Origin: Arctopsyche grandis
Lineage: Eukaryota; Arthropoda; Insecta; Trichoptera; Hydropsychidae
Reading direction: 5' to 3'
Assembly: GCF_051622035.1 (NCBI RefSeq)
Contig: NC_135357.1
Location: forward strand, 19,093,256 to 19,157,255
DNA: 64,000 nt
The translations under genes and the position numbers were made by a program. Positions 37,601-49,083 of the stretch are shown piece after piece (within the stretch, counting starts at the first letter, position 1; every line of letters starts with the position of its first letter). A model generated the notes under the pieces. It saw only the letters and a list, made by a program, of their open reading frames with translations, did not search any database and was not told the DNA's origin.

Positions 37601-39816
37601 AAACAGCAACTCATTAATATTTAATTATAAAGTTTATTAGATATTATTTTAATCAACTTTTTTTTTATCAAATGGTCAGTAACTTTGACGAAAATTTGGT
37701 GATGATAGTATACTGTATATTTGTAGATAAAAATTAGCGATCAGTAAATAGCTTATTGTTTTAAATGTTTTTTGACAAGCAGACAAGCAAGCAGTCATTG
37801 ACCGATAATATAACTTACTGATCATCTGCATATTTACTAACCAAATCAAAATGAATTAGTGACCAAATAAATACAGGCATTACGTACATGTCTCTATTCA
37901 GGGCTTTTTACTTTAAAAAGGTGCTGAAGCTCTCTTCTTGTCAAGCTTTTTACTTGAGAAATTTAAATTCAAATATCATGTAAATAATATTTAAAGCAGG
38001 TTTTTAGGAAAAGCCCCGCCATTAAGAACTCCAATATTTCGAGTACATCCATATTTCATCCGGTTCATAGCATCATATTTAATCATTTTGATGAATTACC
38101 TATTTAATTGCTTTTGAAACATTAAAAATACTGCGAAAAAAAGTAACCTAAATGCCGTTCTATCGCGTTACATAACATAAATAGCCCTGTCTCTAGTTCA
38201 TTTGAAGGTTTAAAGGGTCAAACTGATAACTATCAATCTATTATATTTTTATTTTTAAGAAATGGTTAAAATTGACCTTTACTAAAAACTTTTCCTTCAT
38301 TCTCAATAAACTTTAAAATCAACCGTAGATACATACAAACTACATACATACAAAGTACACACATTGAACCACGACGGGATCATCATCAAAAAAGAAAAGT
38401 GAAAACATTAAGCGATTTAAAATATGGTAATTTGGGAATGCACGTTGCGTAGGGTTTGCCCTGAATATTAATCGATTGAATAATTACTTTCGCGCGGTTC
38501 TCACGCGCAATTTGACATTCGTGTCACGGCATCCGATGAAAAAGTAAACATAATTTTTTCTGTTTAGTATTTACAATTTTCACGCGGAAGAAAATGATCG
38601 AAAAACTGTCGGAGCGAGTAATCAGCGGTTTTCCGCAAAAAGCATCATCGTCTATGGACGGCAGTGACCGTTGCGAACGAACTGGCGTAATTTACGCAAG
38701 ACCTGGCGTAAATTGCCATAGGCGTTGTTATTATTAGAGACGCAACATTCAATTTTTACGCATCGCGTAACAGTACTTCCTTCATAAATTGGAATTTGTT
38801 CTCTCGTCCAAGAATACCTATAGCTCCGACTGAATCGAAACTCGTTTACGCTTCTCTATGCGATTCAATGGTTTTCGTGTGATTTGCTTCCACTACTATC
38901 GCCGATTTCAATCAAATTTATAATGCGGAGATTTAAGCTTGACGGGAGATCATTCCAAATTTGATCCGAAGATTTTTCGCGCGTTAATTGACGTCGATGC
39001 GAAACCGATAATTATTGTCGTCGTATATTTACGTAAGCAGCGAAAATCCGTAAAATAACAAAGGCGCACCGACAATTAGAAACTGTGCAGAACAAAAAGC
39101 CATCCATTGTGCAGCACAGTCGACCGATGTTGAGATTAGACGAAAAAATGTCACAGTCAGCTCGTTGTCAACGCAAAATCCACTTTCTCGGCTACAGGAA
39201 GCGTTTGCAGAGGCGCAAACAATCGAATGCGCACTTTCGCAATCGCACAACGAAAGTTTTAGGAACACTGAGAGGATTGATTGCCCTGCACTCAAGAGGT
39301 ATAATTTTCATTTGACCAAAGATATTGATCATAATATTAGTATTCAATTACAGAAATTCGTTAGATTAGGATTTCTAAAATAATTGAATATATATTTTTT
39401 ATTTGAAAATTTCCTATTCAATTTTGTTTTCTTTCAATCTGTCGAAAGTTCTTAATAAACATTTTTAAGGACAATTCAAAACCCCAACTACAAACGCTAA
39501 CTTATATTAACAACTAAATCTTTGGTCAGTTATTGAATACGGTGAGTAACTTTAAAATTAGATGTTCAGTAACCAGGTATGTACATAAAATCATTCATTT
39601 GCTTTTGGTAATATTATAATAGAGCTTCAAACAGAGAAATGTTATAATAATAGAATCGCCCTTTTGAACACATTTTTTGTTTCAATAACAAGCGTCCGTT
39701 TCCGTAACTACGCAATATAGAATCACGGTCATCCCATATTACTACATAATTAAAGTTCTTTTTGATAATTAAATATATGTTTTGTTTTGATTAAGATTTA
39801 TTTATTTATTTATTAA
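34700..39816. other. Intergenic DNA with two GC-richer islands
   Basis: No supported gene. Two blocks stand out: 36300-36510 (separate entry) and about 38480-39300, which is complex and GC-richer, with GGCGTAAATT/AATTTACGCC-type motifs and frames of 72-88 codons without family features. Both could be regulatory or non-coding exons. The remainder is AT-rich, with ACATAC motifs near 36740 and 38330. Confidence 0.4.
36303..36412 (+). other. Possible non-coding or 5' UTR exon
   Basis: A 110-bp block bounded by an acceptor (CAATTTCAG) and a strong donor (GGCAG|GTGAGT) inside a GC-rich patch. All three frames contain stops, so it cannot be an internal coding exon. It may be a UTR or long non-coding RNA exon, or chance. 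Confidence 0.25.
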
Positions 39817-40338
39817 GAGGGCTGTACACCCGAAACCTTAATTTTGTAACCGTTCCTTTCTTCGATATATATATTGAGTGTATATATATATTGAGTGAAT
39901 GGGACAATATATATCAATATATATATTGAGTGAATGCGACAGTTGCGCTTCGACCAGATAAAACGTGTTTTAAATTGACAAAATCGAGGTTTCGTATTCT
40001 ACTATTTTCTCCTCCAAAACTGGACCAATTTTTAAAAAAATTTCATCATCGGTATGAGAAAGATATTTTCTGTGCATCTATCGGCGTATTTTTTTTTTAA
40101 ATCGACCGTTAAATAACCACGCCAGACTCTTTTCGTGGGTGTAAAAAAGAGGCGATTTTATAGATGTTTGGCGGCTCCTAGCTCCTATAAAAAATAATTA
40201 ATCAAAAAAATAAAACGATAGATGCACCCCAATGGTGGATATCCATAGCATATTAAAAAATAATTTCTCTAGTGCCATAATTGAGGTAGGGAGAAGTATA
40301 GTACGTTTGTATGGACAAGGCACTGGTGTCCAGCCCTC
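39817..40338. mobile_element. TTAA-flanked element (piggyBac-like target)
   Basis: Starts GAGGGCTGTACACC and ends GGTGTCCAGCCCTC, a 14-bp inverted terminus with one mismatch, flanked by TTAA at 39813-39816 and 40339-40342. The 522-bp interior has no coding capacity and includes an ATATATATTGAGTGAATG repeat. The TTAA target suggests piggyBac mobilisation, though the terminus is not the usual CCY. Confidence 0.7.
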
Positions 40339-41707
40339 TTAAGGGATATGTATTTGTCTGTCCTTGGGAACTCTTAAATTAACGTGTAATGTATAGTTTC
40401 AACAAAAATATGTATAATATAAAATTAACGATGTTTATATTAATTAAACTTAAATAATTGGTTATTAATATAATTGATTATTCGGGGCCACCAAGAAAAA
40501 TGTTTTTACATTCATTTAAAAATAATTTTTACATTTCTCTGGTGCCACCCCTGAATCTGTTTGCCAAATGCTAGCTGACACCATGAAACCCATGTTGTTT
40601 ATTGTGTGTTTTTGAATGCATCAGGCAATTTTTAACGATGCACTTGCCCATCTTGCGATTAATATAAAGTTTCAAATACGACTGATTCTAAAATTATTTA
40701 GGATTGTCTGTGGACAACCGTCACTTGACAACAATATAATACCTAAAGCCACTTCTATTAATATTACATTTCTCTGGCTTCAGATGTTATATTACGGATC
40801 CAACTCTCAAAATAAACTGATTTACATGCTACTAGCGCCCTCTCCCCCCCCCCCCCCTCTTATAACAATTTTTGAATTCTTCCGTTTTCCATCTAATATG
40901 AACAACAAATAAATTCAAATTCAAAATAATGAAATCAATTAAAAGGAGAATATTTTCATTTTCCTAAATAAACATGACGTCCCTCCTCGTAGCGCCTATC
41001 TGCATGCTAAATAAACATACGAACATTTCTCTCAAAATAAAATTAAGTTAATTATTTTACATATTATGGAATATTACCAACCGCATTTTGGTGCCCCCTT
41101 AAATCTTGCGCTCGGGGTTATCTGCCTCCCTTGTCCCCTCACGCTACGGTCCTGGTATAATACTGACCAATCGATATACATATGTATGTATGCATACATA
41201 TTGTATACCGACCGTTTATTTTATTTACTGATTATTTTTAATAATAACTGGCTCAAGTTATTGGCCAATTATACACCAATGGATTTGATTAATCTTTTCA
41301 TCATCAATTTAGATCAGTTTAAAGATTGTATATTTTAGATTTTTTTAAAGACTGCCTTATAGATATTTATTTATTTACAAATTTGCCATAGTGACTTTAC
41401 AGATCAACTCCAAGTCGTCACTATGGCTACATAAAAAGAAAATTTATTATTATTATATTATATTATTATTATATATTAATTAAAAAAAGCAAATACGGAT
41501 AAAACAAATATAAAATATAAAACAAATACAAAATTGTAAAAACATGAAATATAAAAATATAAAAAATAGATATGTATGTACATATATATATGATAGTCGG
41601 ACTAATATATTGTTTATAACTTTTTAATTTCAAATGTGTACTAAGCCCGCTTTATGTACTACATACATATATGTATGTAATAATAAAAATAATACATGGT
41701 TATTTAA
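40339..41707. other. Intergenic DNA
   Basis: No gene seen. A poly-C run of about 11 bases lies near 40847, and TAT-rich low-complexity sequence near 41440-41480. Frames of 90-98 codons at 40616 and 41066 lack family features. Confidence 0.45.
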
Positions 41708-42300
41708 CCCTTTGAATGCTAACCAACGCCAATCGTCGTTTGCCAACAAGTCCATGGGCCTGAAATACACCGGTAGGCGTATTTTTCAGGTTGTATTTTG
41801 AGCATGTACAAAGTAAACAGGAATACTACCCGTTATGCCATTCCAGGTAGCATCGAACATGGATCATGTAATCCATGTCAATCATTTGTCAACCTTTATA
41901 AAGACTGGTTTACACCGGAATATCTGAATTTATAACCATAGCAGAATTTCACGATGGAAATCCCTAACTGCTGAGTATTTTAGATTGGGGCTTGGCATTT
42001 AAATTGTGAGCATTACATTTTAACAACAATGAAGAAAATGGAACTAGTTTTGGAAAAATACATTCATTAATAGACTACTTTTGTTTATTTTATATTGTTC
42101 CAAGATACATATATTAGAGAGTCTAAACACACCTTTACAAATCTCGAAATCCTTGGCGGTAGCTATTTAGGGTAGTGCTCTAGGGTTTGTTTGGATTAGC
42201 TACAATTTTTATCCCTGCTTTCTATTGGATTTCTAAATAATTCTAGCGAAATTTTCAGCGTGGCGGGCTTTCAACAGAAAAGACGTCAGCACTCAAAGGG
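41708..42300. mobile_element. piggyBac-type MITE
   Basis: Starts CCCTTTGAATGCTAACC and ends GTCAGCACTCAAAGGG, so the first 12 bases are inverted terminal repeats with one mismatch. TTAA flanks it at 41704-41707 and 42301-42304. The TTAACCCTTTGAGTGCT-type terminus is one I associate with small insect piggyBac elements. 593 bp, no transposase. Confidence 0.8.
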
Positions 42301-44489
42301 TTAAAACCTTTCTCGTTTAAATGAAATTTACTTTACCTCTAAGAGGAAAAAGAAAATTATAAAAGAAAATATTGAATATATTCCGAATAAATTTTAAAAG
42401 TCATGCGAACAAATATAATCGTGCTAATGTGTAGGTACTTTGCACAAGTATTGCCAACACTTCTGAGAATGGATAATAGATATTAGTCAATTCTTTTTTT
42501 TTAGGATTTACAGCGTGCGAAATTTCGATCTATAAACATTTCGAACAGCTGAAAAACTATCAAAATCATTAAGGCAGAAACAAATTTAGGCGCAGTAATT
42601 CAATTGCAAATCGAACAATTTCGCAATTCGTCGAGATGCGCATCGCATCATTGTTTTTTACGCTCGTGCCGAATCTAGGTGAACTATGTGTAATATTTTT
42701 TCTGGTATAAAATTTTAGATCGTCATTGTAGCTATTTTGTGTGTTATTTTTGTTTTATTCGTGTGAGCGAAAGTAGACTCACTTGTCCGAACATAAAATG
42801 AGCAATGCTCATAGCTCGGTACGACCTCAATTGATGGCAAAATTGAATATTTGATATGTAGTACGAGCTCTTCATAATTCGAACCCATGACACGCACCAA
42901 GAAAAATCTCTAAAATCTCCTACGAATTATTTCACTCTTGCAAAATTTTTGACGACCGCTAAATTATAGTAAAACTTTTTAGAAATACTTGTCAGATTCA
43001 AATTCTTTTACGCGTGCGTGCATTTTCGGAAACCTTGAACGTTCACGTCCGTGTTCGTACTATGCTATATAAATGTACATATTTACATATGTATATATGT
43101 ATATGTGGAAATGTTTTAAAAAAGTCACTAACAGTTTTGGATTCGCGGGATGAATATTGAATGCGAATGTGACGCAACGTATAGCGAAAACCGTTTTCCG
43201 ATCGTTTACATGTCATTCGTATAACAGATACATCTCTATACCGTTTGATTTGCATTGCAATCTTCTTAATCATTTCGCGATAGACACATTTCGAAATAAA
43301 CTTTTTACATACAATATTAAATAAAATGCAATTCTGAATATTGATACTTGAGATTTTTTATGAATATACTTATATAATCATAATTATCATTATATGAACT
43401 ATATTAAGATACAAGCTTTCGTTTTTATATGCGTTTGAAAAAAGGGATAAAAGACGTTATTGGAGTTTGGGGACACACATACGAAAACGCTGAACTTTTC
43501 GAATGAATTACAAATCCCGTTACCAAACAGGAATATATAGATTGAATGTCCTAGGCATGAATAGATAGTCTGTGAAATTAATTTACTAGCAGCAATAATG
43601 TATGAGATAGAGACATACATACATAAATAAATTTGTGTAACCTATCAGATTTTTTCACCAGGATATATGTATAGTGATTTACACATGTCAATAATTACAC
43701 ATATCATACTATTAATGCATTTTGGCCGAAATGCAGTTGTGAAAGGAAGTCATTAATTTATATGGAAGAAAGGTCACCAACTTTTTTATTACGAAAGCAC
43801 ATATCAATGAAAAAATGTGAAATGGTATAATTTTTAAATCAAAAATTAGTCAAGATTCAAAAGCACTTTTAAACATTGATAATTACTCCTAAGAAACAGC
43901 ACACTACCACGAAACATTTTTGTATGATTTCGATCGGAAATAGGTTCGTATTATTAGATAATCTCAGAACGCAGAAATGCCCTATCGAAAGGCCTAAAAC
44001 GGATGCTGGGACAGGTTTAGCTGGTCCCACGAAAGTCAACAGATGAGAAACAAGGGAGTATCAAATTTTTTGGGGCAATTTCCACGATGAAATTCGTGAA
44101 GTGATGTTAGTGTATGCGTGGGTGCATTGTGTACCTACAACGTTCACACTGCATCCGTGGGACACGGCGGCTGCGACCCACTCCCGATCACTATTCCAAC
44201 GATTGTTTTTTCCACAGGAATCTGGATTGACGGATCACGAATAAGTAACCACAAGAAGTGTTCCACTGTGAGTTTTTTTTTAATTCTTGGCGTTTTTGAC
44301 GGTCTGTTTGTGCGTGTTGAGAGGCGGATACGCGGAACACTAGCTCACATAGCAACACGCTGAGAACAACTGGCCCAGGTAACTCGTTTACCTGCTGCTC
44401 GTTGGTTCACCTTCGTCATTTGTTAAATGTTGGTCATGGGAGATGGTGCAGTCTGTATGTAGTTGTTAAACAAACAAAAAGATGGCGTT
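42301..44489. other. Intergenic DNA
   Basis: No supported gene. The patch at 43930-44450 is GC-richer and has an acceptor-like TTTTTTCCACAG at 44217 followed by a nine-codon frame, too little to call. The rest is AT-rich. Confidence 0.4.
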
Positions 44490-45138
44490 TGATTTGATTT
44501 GTAAATGCTTTTTATTATTACGAAATTATGTTCACAATACATCTTATATCTATTTTAATAGCTACTGATCTACTAATCATTTTCTATTTTACAATTTTAT
44601 TTTATTTGGTTAGTAATCATAGTATTATATTATTCTAATGTTATTGTACAGCATAATAGGAAAAAGAGCTCAAAAACCTATTTACAATTCTTATAAATGC
44701 TCATAATACATCTAATACATAATATTAATTAAAGACTCACTAAAGTCGATGACCTAAAGCAGATTGTGTTTAGGTAATCTGTGTGTTATATCTGAAGGGT
44801 ATAGACATTTTGTTGTAATCACCGAGACTCTTCACAAGTGTGTTAGTATGGTTATTAGTGATTCTGTCATAGAATCTACTGATTAGTTTGTTAGTAATGT
44901 CTGTAACAAACGGAATATTATATATGGAATGCAGTTTTTTCAAGTTAGTATATATGGGTGTATTATAAATTATTTTTAGGGATTTATTTTTTATTACTTG
45001 CAGCTTGGAAAGTTTAGTATTCGAGGCGTTATTCCATACAGGTGAAGCGTAGGTTAATAATGGTAATATGAGCGCGCAATATAATTTAATTTTATTTTGA
45101 GTTGATAAAGAACTATGGCGATTACATATTGGATATAT
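44490..45138 (-). pseudogene. Jockey-like non-LTR retrotransposon, 3' end of ORF2
   Basis: On the minus strand an open frame of 122 codons ends at a TAA at 44770-44772, followed by about 280 bp of possible 3' UTR. It contains LYCALILPLLTYASPVW, then NNASNTKLSKLQVIKNKSLK, then a block with IYNTPIYTNLKKLH. This is the region after the reverse transcriptase core of Jockey-type elements (compare L.YAPVWxxA....L...QNK.LR.I...P). It begins at an in-frame TGA at 45139-45141, next to the hairpin element at 45146. Only the C-terminal part is present, so it cannot transpose by itself. Confidence 0.75.
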
Positions 45139-45145
45139 TCAGGAT

Positions 45146-45330
45146 CGGTCTCCGTGACGAGCCAGAATGTTAAATTACAGAAAACGCAAATATTGGAAGG
45201 CAAAGATCGAAAGATCAAAAAAAAGGGTGCATGGTAAACGGTACATACTCACTTAATTTGCGCGAGCAGGATACAACAGGAACAAGAGGAACAGGCTTTT
45301 CCTCCCGTATTGATGTGCGCGCGCAGAATC
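45146..45330. mobile_element. Half copy of the Mutator-like hairpin element (copy 4)
   Basis: Carries one arm, from CGGTCTCCGTGACGAGCC through AGGAACAAGAGGAACA to the GCGCGCGCAG centre. The second arm is missing, and the sequence changes to unrelated DNA near 45331. It abuts the Jockey-like fragment. Confidence 0.7.
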
Positions 45331-45366
45331 AACAAAATGGTTGATTTAAAAAAAAATCAACGAGGT

Positions 45367-45400
45367 CCCGACTACACCACTAGTCAGTGGTGTAGTCGGG
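45367..45400. repeat. Perfect 15-bp-stem palindrome
   Basis: CCCGACTACACCACT, a 4-base loop AGTC, then AGTGGTGTAGTCGGG. The stem is similar to the end of the hairpin element at 21.7 kb (GTCCCGAC, AGTGG), so it may be two joined transposon termini. It lies in the GC-richer patch 45355-45460. Confidence 0.8.
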
Positions 45401-45499
45401 TCATATCGGGGCAGGTCGCTGCCCTGGTACTTCTTTAAGAGCCAGGTCTCCACCCTGATTGATTGATTGATATGAATTGTTTTGATTAATATTAAAAAA

Positions 45500-45815
45500 T
45501 ATTTTGACTAATATTAATAACACTTCAGACGAGAATAATAAGAGGCGACTTAATCGAAGTTTTTAAATAATCATCATAATTGTCCTATGTCCAAACTCAT
45601 TACGTTGAATGAAAACACTCATTTTAGAGGTCACACTCTCAGACTCCAAAAAGGAAAATCGAATAAATTGATCAGAGATTCCTTCTTTTAAAACAGAGTG
45701 GTTAAAACTTAGAATAGTCTTCCCAACAATGTAGTAAATTCTGAAAACCTTAATATTTAAAAACTTAAAACAAGCTAGAAACAGATTTTTAGTAATTCTT
45801 CTTTTTCAATCTTTT
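45500..45815 (+). pseudogene. CR1-like non-LTR retrotransposon fossil (end of reverse transcriptase ORF)
   Basis: With several stops and frame changes, the + strand reads RGDLIEVFK near 45543, then GHTLRLQKGKSNKLIRDSFF near 45632, then NRVVKT, a stop and NSLPNNVVNSENLN near 45700-45760. This matches the familiar C-terminal block LRGDLIE.FK...RxxFFxxRVVxxWNSLPxxVVxAxSxNxFK of CR1/Rex-type elements. It is heavily decayed. Confidence 0.7.
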
Positions 45816-46033
45816 CTATATTTGTTTTCTTTTAGTTATTATGTTACCGTCCCAGATATTTTTAGTCTTTTATATTTTGATATTCTCTTATTTCGATTTT
45901 TTTTCATGTTTATTTTTTTTTCTTTTATATTATTATTGTGATGAATATTTTTGTTTTCATTTTATTATTTATATTAAGTCAAACCCCATGTGTCGGTTTT
46001 GCCGCCTTCTTCTGTACTACATATGTACTGTAT

Positions 46034-46237
46034 GTTAAAATAGTCAATAATTCGTCGATACTGTATGTCCAAATGGCCAATAATTCGTCGATACTGTAAG
46101 TACAAATAGTCGATACTGTATGTACAAATAGTCAATAATTCGTCGATACTGTATGTACAAATAGCCAATAATTCTTCGATAATGTATGTGCAAATAGCCA
46201 ATAATCCGTCGATACTGTATGTACAAATAGCCACATC
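46034..46237. repeat. 33-bp minisatellite, about 6 units
   Basis: Units of the type CAATAATTCGTCGATACTGT plus ATGTACAAATAGC repeat from 46034 to 46237. One unit has an internal 11-bp deletion. Because 33 is a multiple of three, the minus strand carries an 11-residue repeat (YRRIIGYLYIQ), broken by the deleted unit. I regard that frame as incidental. Confidence 0.88.
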
Positions 46238-46791
46238 CTTTTTATACCAGATATTGTGAGCAGACTCTCGTTCTAACATTTGGTGACTACAACCGAAAAG
46301 AAATCTGAGTATATTCAAAACTTAAAAGACGTTTTGATGAAACTTATAAGCTTTTTTTATCTAAAAACACCCAAAACTTCGAAAGAAAACATAATTTTAA
46401 CTATTAACCATACACACTTGAGGATAAATAAAATAAGGGAACTCAGCTTAAATAAATAGTCATCTCTAAATTCACATGTAAAAATTTCATAGTTTTTTGA
46501 CAGAAATATGTTTTTGGTATTGCTAAAAGCAAATGTTACTGTTGACACACAAACACGGGTTTAAAAAATCAAAGATGTTGGAAAGAATGTATGGAAGAAA
46601 ACTTTTAGAAAATATAAAAAACATCATAATTTCAACAAGAATATTTCTTAATTAGCATTTGATTTTTTTTTTAAATATTTGAACTACCAATATTAGGATA
46701 CATGTTTATGTAATGAAAAAAGAGTGGGGGGGGGGTCATACAAATTAAATACCGACCGGGTTCTTTTTTATTTAGCACTATACCACTGATA

Positions 46792-46979
46792 CTAGTGGTT
46801 TTACCCGGCTTCGCTCGGTATTTGTAATATAAATCGCTTAAACATAGCTAATCTAAGAGTAAACATTTTATTACATTTATTTGAATATTCGTTTTTCTTT
46901 ATTACATTTAACGTCAAGAACCAAAACTTACATACATATGTATGTACATACAAAGTCTCTTTCGAAATTATATATTAGA
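46792..46979 (-). mobile_element. Short Helitron-like element, both ends intact (188 bp)
   Basis: On the minus strand it starts A|TCTAATATATAATTTCG and ends CCGAGCGAAGCCGGG...AACCACTAG|T. It is thus a TC...CTAG element between host A and T with a short CCG/CGG hairpin before the 3' end. Copies with the same ends lie at 28966 and 51903. No coding capacity. Confidence 0.65.
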
Positions 46980-47819
46980 TTATATGAAAATTGGGCGAGA
47001 GTACGCAATTAAAATAAATATACAAGCGAATTTACTATGTATGTACATATGTATATTGTTTATTAAAATAAACGAAATAATCTTAAGTGTCACTCTCAAC
47101 TATGGTGCTATATATTTGAAAAAAATACAAAAATATGGAATAAAGATTATTTTACCATCATAAAAATCTTTGCTTTCATAGCTGATGTATGTAATACATT
47201 TTTAATATATGTATACATACGTACATATATAGTTGGTCTGCTGTACGAAGACACTTAGGAAAAACGTACTTGCTATATCTTTCGCCGCTCTCGACCAATA
47301 GCATTTCGTATAGACAATAAAACATTGTAGGTATTCTCATTTTTATATATGTACATGTCAATATTAATGTATGTATGTATGTACATAAATATTCTTTTTT
47401 TATGTGAAAATAGTTTTTAGTAATATTAATCCAGGAAAAACTTTGTCTTAGACCCATTTTATAATAATAATACATGCATTACTTTAAAAAATATAACCCC
47501 AATATTTAAAAAAAAAGTGATTTTTCAAAAAGTTGGCTTGCATAGTATTTTTCATTAAAAAAACATATTTCCACATACTTAATTCTAAAGATGATACGAA
47601 AATAGTTGAAAATTCAATTTAAGTGGCTTTCAATTAAAAATTTTCAAATACATATTGGGTTTGGGATTTGACTTGATCTTTTTAAAAATAAATAAAATAT
47701 ATCTACATACTTTTCATTTATTTTATTTAACATAAATTTTATACTTTGCGTATTACATAAGAATAATAAAATATATAATTATTATTTTTAATATTTGAAA
47801 TTGAATATATTTTACAATC

Positions 47820-47881
<62 letters not shown>

Positions 47882-49083
47882 GTTTACAAAAATTCAAATA
47901 TCCATTTGATTTTAAGACTGAATATGTAAAAAAAACTATACACGTTTTAAAACAAAACAAAAAAAATGGAAAAATGTCACTACAAACTGACCATGCATAA
48001 CATTTGTTCATTAATGGTATATCATACATTCCTCTAAATATATAAATGTATATGCGAATGCTTTGTTCAACAATAATACGTTTTTGATTATTTGTGACAA
48101 TTAAAATACATAAACCTAACGAAATTTTGGATATTTGTAAAAATCGAACTTTTGACTGTCATCAATTTTGAGCACAATAACTAAGATAACTACATATGCA
48201 TATGAATAACTAAATATCACACGAAAAATTAATTCAACTTAAATAGTAGTTGTGTACAATGTACTATCACACTACACCACTCTTGTATACTTAATTATGG
48301 CACTAATAATAGCATCAAACATTAAATTAAGTCACTGGCTATGATTCTCATTGAAAACAGAAGCTAATCTATTATCACTTATGTATACATAGCTACTTTA
48401 CTTTTCAACCATAAATTTTGTCAAACAAGTTTCATGAAAAAATATACATATATATATGTATGTAAGGACATACATTGCTCTCACAAGAAACTTAATTCCC
48501 TTTTGTTCTAACTTGAGTTTTAGCTATATTAGCCACCACTCTACCAGACATCATTCGATTTTATCACTTGCCAATAACATAAAGGTCAAAATTCCAACCT
48601 CGGAATGTTAACTTTGGCACAGATTTATATTTTGTGATAGAAAACAATATAAAATTTGATATATGTCAAAATGCATACTCTTATAGGTAAAATTTTTTAG
48701 AAAAAAAATTATACACGAACAAAAATTATGAATTTGAAGAGTTTGCCAAGATGACAATTATACGCTCACATGTTTATATATGTCTGTATGTAATAAGTAT
48801 ATTTCGATTGTACTATACATAATGTATGAATAAGAATTTGAAGAGTATTTCAATTTAACTTACATTACTGTACCACATACAAGGTACAAAAATATGTGTA
48901 TGTATTTCTATACAAAATCAATTACAACTATATAATCTCATTTTTTTTCTTGCAAAATAAATCGAATCGAATACTCATTAAATACATAAAAATAGTAATT
49001 TTGACCAAATTTAAATGTATTGAGGTGTACACATGTGCATAATATTTACATTGTTTTCATTCACAATATAATCATAATCACAT
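46980..49083. other. Intergenic AT-rich DNA and 3' flank of the ZIP13 gene
   Basis: No gene seen. There is a long (TA)n run at about 47824-47876 and many ACATACATATGTA motifs. The right end is presumably the 3' UTR of the transporter, but I could not fix its polyadenylation site. Confidence 0.45.
47824..47876. repeat. (TA)n microsatellite
   Basis: About 26 uninterrupted TA repeats, self-complementary. Confidence 0.95.

Noticed and set aside
44118..44363. 81-codon frame and a TTTTTTCCACAG acceptor-like site
   Set aside because: The frame has no family resemblance and the nine-codon frame after the acceptor is too short to support.
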